A stretch of DNA of 13,469 bases from Chromera velia. Its lineage: Eukaryota; Sar; Chromeraceae. Under the pieces are notes generated by a model. That model was given only the letters and a program-made list of their open reading frames with translations, had not been told where the DNA came from and searched no databases. A program made the position numbers and the translations under genes. The stretch lies in assembly GCA_018398765.1 (NCBI GenBank), contig JAHBMJ010002352.1:1-13469 (forward strand), given 5' to 3'. Below are positions 10,252 through 13,469 of this stretch, in pieces; the first letter of the stretch is position 1; every line of letters begins with the position of its first letter.

Positions 10252-11952
10252 CTCACTGGCTGACTGATTGATTGATTGATCTCTGCAGCCCAAGACAGGA
10301 ACAGCCGAACTTGTCCACAAAGTTCTCGTGACTGCACAGGTGGGTGGGATATGTTGCCGGAATAACCCCTTCAACTGTCTGCTTCCGCTCCAGTCCGTGC
10401 AGCATTTCTCCTCTGTTTCTTGATTTTTGTTTTCCGAAGAACGATAAAGAGAGAGAATCTGCAAACACAACTTTGTCTTATCTGCTTTTTGCGCCTTTCT
10501 TGTTGCGTCCTCAAAAGGAGCGGCCTTTCATCAGCCGCCGCCGACGTTTTTGTATCAATCGATCTTCTTTTGTTGACGCGTGATCTCCTTTCCCTCTCCC
10601 CTCCCAGGAGAACGCCCCCTCTGTGATCTACATGGACGAGTGTGACCAGATCTTCAAGGCGGGAAAGAAGAAGAAGGGAGGGGGCGGCGAGGAGGACCCC
10701 AGCAGGATCAAGAAGGACCTGGTGTCCCACTTGAAGAAGCTCAATCCCGCAGGCGAGACCTCCACATCCGCCGACAGGGTTCTCTTTGTCGGGTGCACAC
10801 GACTGCCGTACGCGGATCATGTCGACACGAAGGTCAGCCTGGCTCAGTTGCGTGTAAAAGGGAGGGAATATACAGGGGCCGCTAGCAGCTTTAGAGGACT
10901 AATCACACTCAAGAAGGGGGTTGGCGAGCCGAAAAAAACACCTGGCCTTACCCAGATCCAACGGTAACGCTGTTCAACCCCGCCACTGCATTGAAGTTGA
11001 GAATGCGTGAGTCCCTTTGCTTGTTTGTCTTTCCTCTTCCGTTTTTCTTTTTCGTGTTTTTGTTTTCCAGGGTGGGACAAAAATGCATCATGAACCTGAA
11101 ACCCAATCACAATCCCTTTGCAGGAGTTGCTGAATTTCTTCGAGGAGAAAGTGTGGGTGAACCTTCCGGACTTGGGATCTCGTATGCTTCTCTATCAGGT
11201 CCGTCGGGGGGAAGCCAAGAAGGGGGGAAGATAATTAATGGAAGGGAAGATGCAAGTGTCCACGTTACAGATTTGCATGTTTGTCTTTCACAAATATTGC
11301 AGCGACATCTCTCTGCTCCTCCTTTTTAAATGGAGCCACATGCACAAAAACATTCCCCCTTCGTTTCTTTTTCCTTCCTTCCTTTTCCTTTTTGCAGAAG
11401 TTCTTCAGAGACGAGGGTGTCCAGCTGAGTTCGGACTTTCCCCTCACAGCCCTCGCACAGCTGTCCGAAGGATACCCTGCAGGGTCCATCAAGGAGGCAG
11501 TCAAGTTCGTCCTCACAGAACACAGAAAGACGAAAATCAAAGCCAGACCTCTCAGGTTGGACGAATTCGTGGGGCCCCTCAGCAGGGCATACTTCTCATT
11601 CCCTGAGGAGAGAACGGCTTTCCGGGTACGTCCCTCTCTCTGTCGTGCTTGGTATGTATTTCTTTGCGTATCACAGCGGGATGATCTTCCTGATCTCTAT
11701 TTTGTGACAAGCCAAAAGCGTCCAAGAAACGTTTCTCTCACGTCCTTCGTTTCTCAAACTGAGAGTCCTTTTCGGATCTCACTCCCTAACCTTCTTTCGG
11801 TCGTTCCATCTCTGCCCTTTTTTCTCAAGCAGATCAGCAAGTCCTGGCCCTCAGCTTTTCGTTCTTTCGAACCCAGGCCCTTCAAGCTGTTTGTTTCTCA
11901 CATCATTCGACAAGGCAGGCCTCTTGTTTCGTTGAATATCGGGACCTGGTTT

Positions 11953-12002
<50 letters not shown>

Positions 12003-12536
12003 CGTGTGTGGATCTTTCAGAAGCCAGTTCCAGTGTTTTACGCTTTTGTGCACAATCTACGTCTTTGTCCGTAAGCGTTTTCATACAACATGCCAAGCTC
12101 AGCGCATTCAATCTGTTTAGTCGCTCTGTGACTCCACCTTGGACTGCAGGACTGGGATCACATGGCAAACGGGGAGAAGGAGAGACTCGAGAAGGCTCGA
12201 GAGGCTGCAAACGAAGCGGTCAGCCATCTTTTCTGCTTGACTCTATTCGTATCTGTTCAACTTACTTTCCTTCCCAACCCCCTTTTGTGAACTTGCTCGA
12301 CTCTTCTGCCCTTACGGTAGGTCCCCCAACCTGAAAAGGCGAAGTAATTCGGTCTGATTTGAAGGAAGTCTTCACATAAAGGTTTCTTTCACTGCCTCAT
12401 TGACGCCCTTGGAAGGGGAGCCCGTATCGCACAGAGGAAAAAAGGGTAAACAATGATTACAGAAATGGCATGCTTCATCGAACACGTAGTGCCTCTTTGT
12501 TTCTTTTCTTTGCAGGCGGCCGCAAAGAAAAAATGA
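4354..12536 (+). CDS. DRC11: Dynein regulatory complex protein 11 (IQ and AAA domain-containing, IQCA1 family)
   Basis: Complete 21-exon gene, 2619 coding bases, 872 residues. Exons: 4354-4512, 5201-5346, 5457-5528, 5765-5918, 6082-6195, 6476-6577, 6781-6891, 7118-7195, 7384-7638, 7835-7933, 8287-8433, 8668-8857, 8979-9065, 9320-9496, 9750-9808, 10289-10339, 10608-10832, 11124-11198, 11398-11625, 12150-12218, 12516-12536. The family is recognised from the N-terminus (M-S-x3-Y-x3-W), CYDQIVHPQKRE and VPRYFRND in exons 2-4, IQ-like segments, lysine-rich linkers and a C-terminal AAA+ module ending in A-A-A-K-K-K. DRC11 is a subunit of the nexin-dynein regulatory complex, which links axonemal doublets and controls dynein in motile cilia; IQ motifs bind calmodulin. 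Lysine-rich low-complexity runs lie near residues 345-375 and 453-476. Length is close to vertebrate IQCA1 (about 820). Fifteen of 20 introns are phase 0. Exon 3, 7 and 15 donors were chosen by phase and family alignment and are the least certain. Confidence 0.94.
4513..5200 (+). other. DRC11 intron 1 (688 bp), no gene inside
   Basis: The longest intron of the gene, GTGCGC to CTCAG. It is pyrimidine-rich on the plus strand and contains several TTGCATG and TGCATGC-type motifs (for example around 4525-4540, 4629, 4661 and 4731). TGCATGC is a known cis-element in apicomplexan promoters, but here it is intronic and may be coincidence. A long open frame crosses it, but its protein looks like translated pyrimidine tract and has no homology I recognise. 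Confidence 0.8.
6082..6577 (+). other. DRC11 IQ-motif region (exons 5-6)
   Basis: Exon 5 encodes residues 178-215 with I-Q-R-N-E-R-G-R-M-G (IQ at 182-183), close to the IQxxxRGxxxR calmodulin/light-chain-binding consensus. Exon 6 encodes residues 216-249 with S-V-I-I-S-H-W-K-R-A-L-I-R-K-R-F-L-K, an IQ-like helix in which Ile replaces the usual Gln. Calmodulin binding is inferred from the family. Intron 5 between them (6196-6475) carries a short TGTC/TCCG-rich simple repeat at about 6242-6273. Confidence 0.75.
7196..7211 (+). repeat. (GTCA)4 starting exactly at the exon 8 donor
   Basis: The first base of intron 8 is also the first base of four perfect GTCA units, followed by GTCG. Every unit reproduces a GTCAGT-type donor, so up to four registers are possible. 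Only the first is phase-compatible without adding residues. Confidence 0.9.
7934..8066 (+). repeat. (GTCT)n / (CTGT)n microsatellite starting at the exon 10 donor
   Basis: About 133 bases of GTCT repeats with CTGC interruptions begin at the first base of intron 10. The donor itself is a repeat unit (GAG|GTCTGT). The repeat strongly depletes purines on the plus strand and gives artefactual Arg-Gln-Thr-Asp or Cys-Leu-Ser-Val open frames. Confidence 0.95.
8097..8155 (+). repeat. Second (CTGT)n block in intron 10
   Basis: Same motif as the block starting at 7934, separated by about 30 bases of unique sequence and interrupted by GTATCTCT. Probably one tract split by an insertion or local mutation. 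Confidence 0.93.
8906..8938 (+). repeat. (AC)n microsatellite in intron 12
   Basis: Uninterrupted AC dinucleotides fill a quarter of this short intron (8858-8978) and end 40 bases before the acceptor, partly replacing the usual pyrimidine tract. Confidence 0.95.
9320..11625 (+). other. DRC11 AAA+ ATPase module (exons 14-19)
   Basis: Residues 572-843. Exon 14 encodes the helix before the P-loop and the Walker A motif G-P-Q-G-A-G-K-T (615-622, Lys621). Exon 15 gives M-F-F-D-I-S-P-R-K-I-A-G (635-646). Exon 16 gives a short K-T-G helix. Exon 17 gives Walker B V-I-Y-M-D-E-C-D (Asp677, Glu678), a Lys/Gly-rich loop, and the sensor-1-like strand V-L-F-V-G-C-T-R. Exons 18-19 encode the lid region. 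All ATP-binding and hydrolysis residues I can check are present, so ATPase competence is plausible; activity is not shown. Confidence 0.88.
10194..10280 (+). repeat. Nested (GATT)n repeat in intron 15, just before the acceptor
   Basis: (GATT)n at 10210-10250 and again at 10265-10280. An 18-bp block GATTGACTCACTGGCTGA is present at 10194-10211 and 10246-10263, 52 bases apart, so the whole segment looks like an internal duplication. It ends eight bases before the exon 16 acceptor, so the polypyrimidine tract is reduced to CTCT. Confidence 0.93.
11954..12000 (+). repeat. (GT)n microsatellite in intron 19
   Basis: About 23 uninterrupted GT units inside the 524-bp intron 19 (11626-12149). Each GT is a potential cryptic donor dinucleotide, but none has the G at +5 with -1 G context used elsewhere in the gene in a coding setting. 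Confidence 0.95.
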
Positions 12537-13354
12537 GTCCACAATTTCCCACAACGGTATTTGAGGAAGCGGTCAATTAGGGCCGCTGGTGAGGAAAAGA
12601 CTCGAGCAGCGGTTTGGTACGCGTGTTGATAGGATTGTTGATGGCACATCAAAAAAATCTTCCATAGCTGACAAGGAAGAAGACTCAAAGATCGAAACAC
12701 GTGCTGCATAACTTTACAAGCAGGTGTCTTGGATGTATAAGATAGCTTCAACTGCTAACATGAGATTTTTATCATTTTTTTCTTATTTTGATGAATTGTG
12801 GAACTTTTTTTTCCTTTGATTGATTGATTGATGTGGGACAAATAATATACATACAAATAAGAAGCATTGATAATTATTTACTACTACACCTAATACTATA
12901 TTCCAATCTTTACGAATCTTCGTGCAACCACCGTAACGTACACTACTTATATATCAAGTCTTGTTGTTACGGTCTCCTACATAAATAATTTGTAATATCA
13001 GGGAAACACAAATAATTAAATTTGAAATAATTAATTAGTGTTGACCAATTTGCAATAACAATAAATGAGAAGAAACTAGAATAGAAAAAAAAGAAAAGAA
13101 GAAATTGTATATGAGAGGCTTTAAGTGTAATGAACTAGAGAGTCCAGTCAAGGACAGTCTAGTCAATCTTATGGTTCTCTATACAGGAAATATACTGCAC
13201 GACTTCTGTCCAGCTAAGCCTTCTGCTCTCATCAATTGAGAGCTGCTTTATCGAATCACTCGAAGTATTGCGCGAATCAACTTCACAACATTGATCAATG
13301 CATGCATGCTCTCCGTAATGCCTCCAGCCGCGCTGCCCCAATAAGCAACACCGC

Positions 13355-13374
13355 GGCTCGGGACCAACCGAGTC
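13355..13374. other. Seven-bp GC-rich hairpin, function unknown
   Basis: GGCTCGG (13355-13361) pairs with CCGAGTC (13368-13374), one G-T wobble, around the loop GACCAA. It lies 60 bases before the terminal T tract. It does not fold into a tRNA or match any snRNA or 5S RNA I know. Confidence 0.35.
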
Positions 13375-13431
13375 GGGCCGACCACTGCACGTCCGCCACC
13401 GCCTCTCTATAAGTGGCTGATTACATGACTT

Positions 13432-13433
<2 letters not shown>

Positions 13434-13469
<36 letters not shown>
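13434..13469. repeat. Poly(T) tract, at least 36 bases, at the window end
   Basis: Uninterrupted T to the last base. It may be a genomic homopolymer at which assembly stopped, or the poly(A) tail of a minus-strand retroposed element whose body extends to the left. Nothing to its left looks like a known retroposon. Confidence 0.9.

Larger units (their letters stand above)
12537..13469. other. 3' flank of DRC11, AT-rich, no supportable gene
   Basis: The DRC11 3' UTR must start here but no certain polyadenylation site is visible. From about 12760 to 13140 the sequence is strongly AT-rich, with a (GATT)n tract near 12818-12832. After 13300 it becomes GC-rich again, with a TGCATGCATGC run near 13299-13310 and a hairpin. 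A 60-codon minus-strand frame at 13159-13341 has no ATG start at its 5' end and no recognisable domain. Confidence 0.7.

Noticed and set aside
13159-13341. 60-codon minus-strand frame with a stretch S-I-D-E-S-R-R-L-S-W-T-E faintly like the end of a protein kinase domain
   Set aside because: No catalytic motifs, no ATG at the 5' end, flanking AT-rich sequence, and the similarity is short enough to be chance.
13355-13374. tRNA, SRP or other named structural RNA at the hairpin
   Set aside because: No A/B box pair, no cloverleaf, and no conserved SRP or snRNA motif found around it.

Overview
This window is nuclear DNA from an intron-rich eukaryote and carries two protein genes transcribed away from each other. 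All 24 introns I could resolve are GT-AG, and 21 of 24 acceptors end in GCAG. Base composition is balanced, with AT-rich islands outside the genes and many simple repeats in introns. One gene encodes a cilium-specific protein; the other encodes an SLC4-type anion transporter with an N-terminal hydrophobic leader. My best guess is a flagellate alveolate, most likely a chromerid alga (Chromera-like), with a coccidian apicomplexan as the main alternative. The assignment is an inference from style, not from a marker gene. Both ends are repetitive (a perfect 55-bp minisatellite at the left, 36 T at the right), so the window may be a complete contig broken at repeats.

Layout: 1-878 is a 16-copy tandem array. 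844-3310 (minus) holds five exons of an SLC4/HCO3- transporter family gene. Its 3' part lies beyond the left edge, and the array overlaps the 3' end of its last visible exon. 3311-4353 is the shared divergent upstream region, with an AT-rich core and a 142-codon upstream ORF. 4354-12536 (plus) is a complete 21-exon gene for DRC11 (IQCA1 family), a predicted 872-residue IQ and AAA+ protein of the nexin-dynein regulatory complex of motile cilia. 12537-13469 is 3' flank, AT-rich, with no supportable gene.

The exon chains were built by hand from splice signals, reading-phase continuity and family similarity. Every DRC11 junction keeps frame, and the total is exactly 873 codons including the stop. 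The two genes have no obvious shared pathway; divergent orientation is the only link visible. I see no clearly new biological system. The most unusual feature is the minisatellite, whose unit looks like a tandem copy of an exon end plus its splice donor. Several microsatellites likewise start exactly at splice donors.
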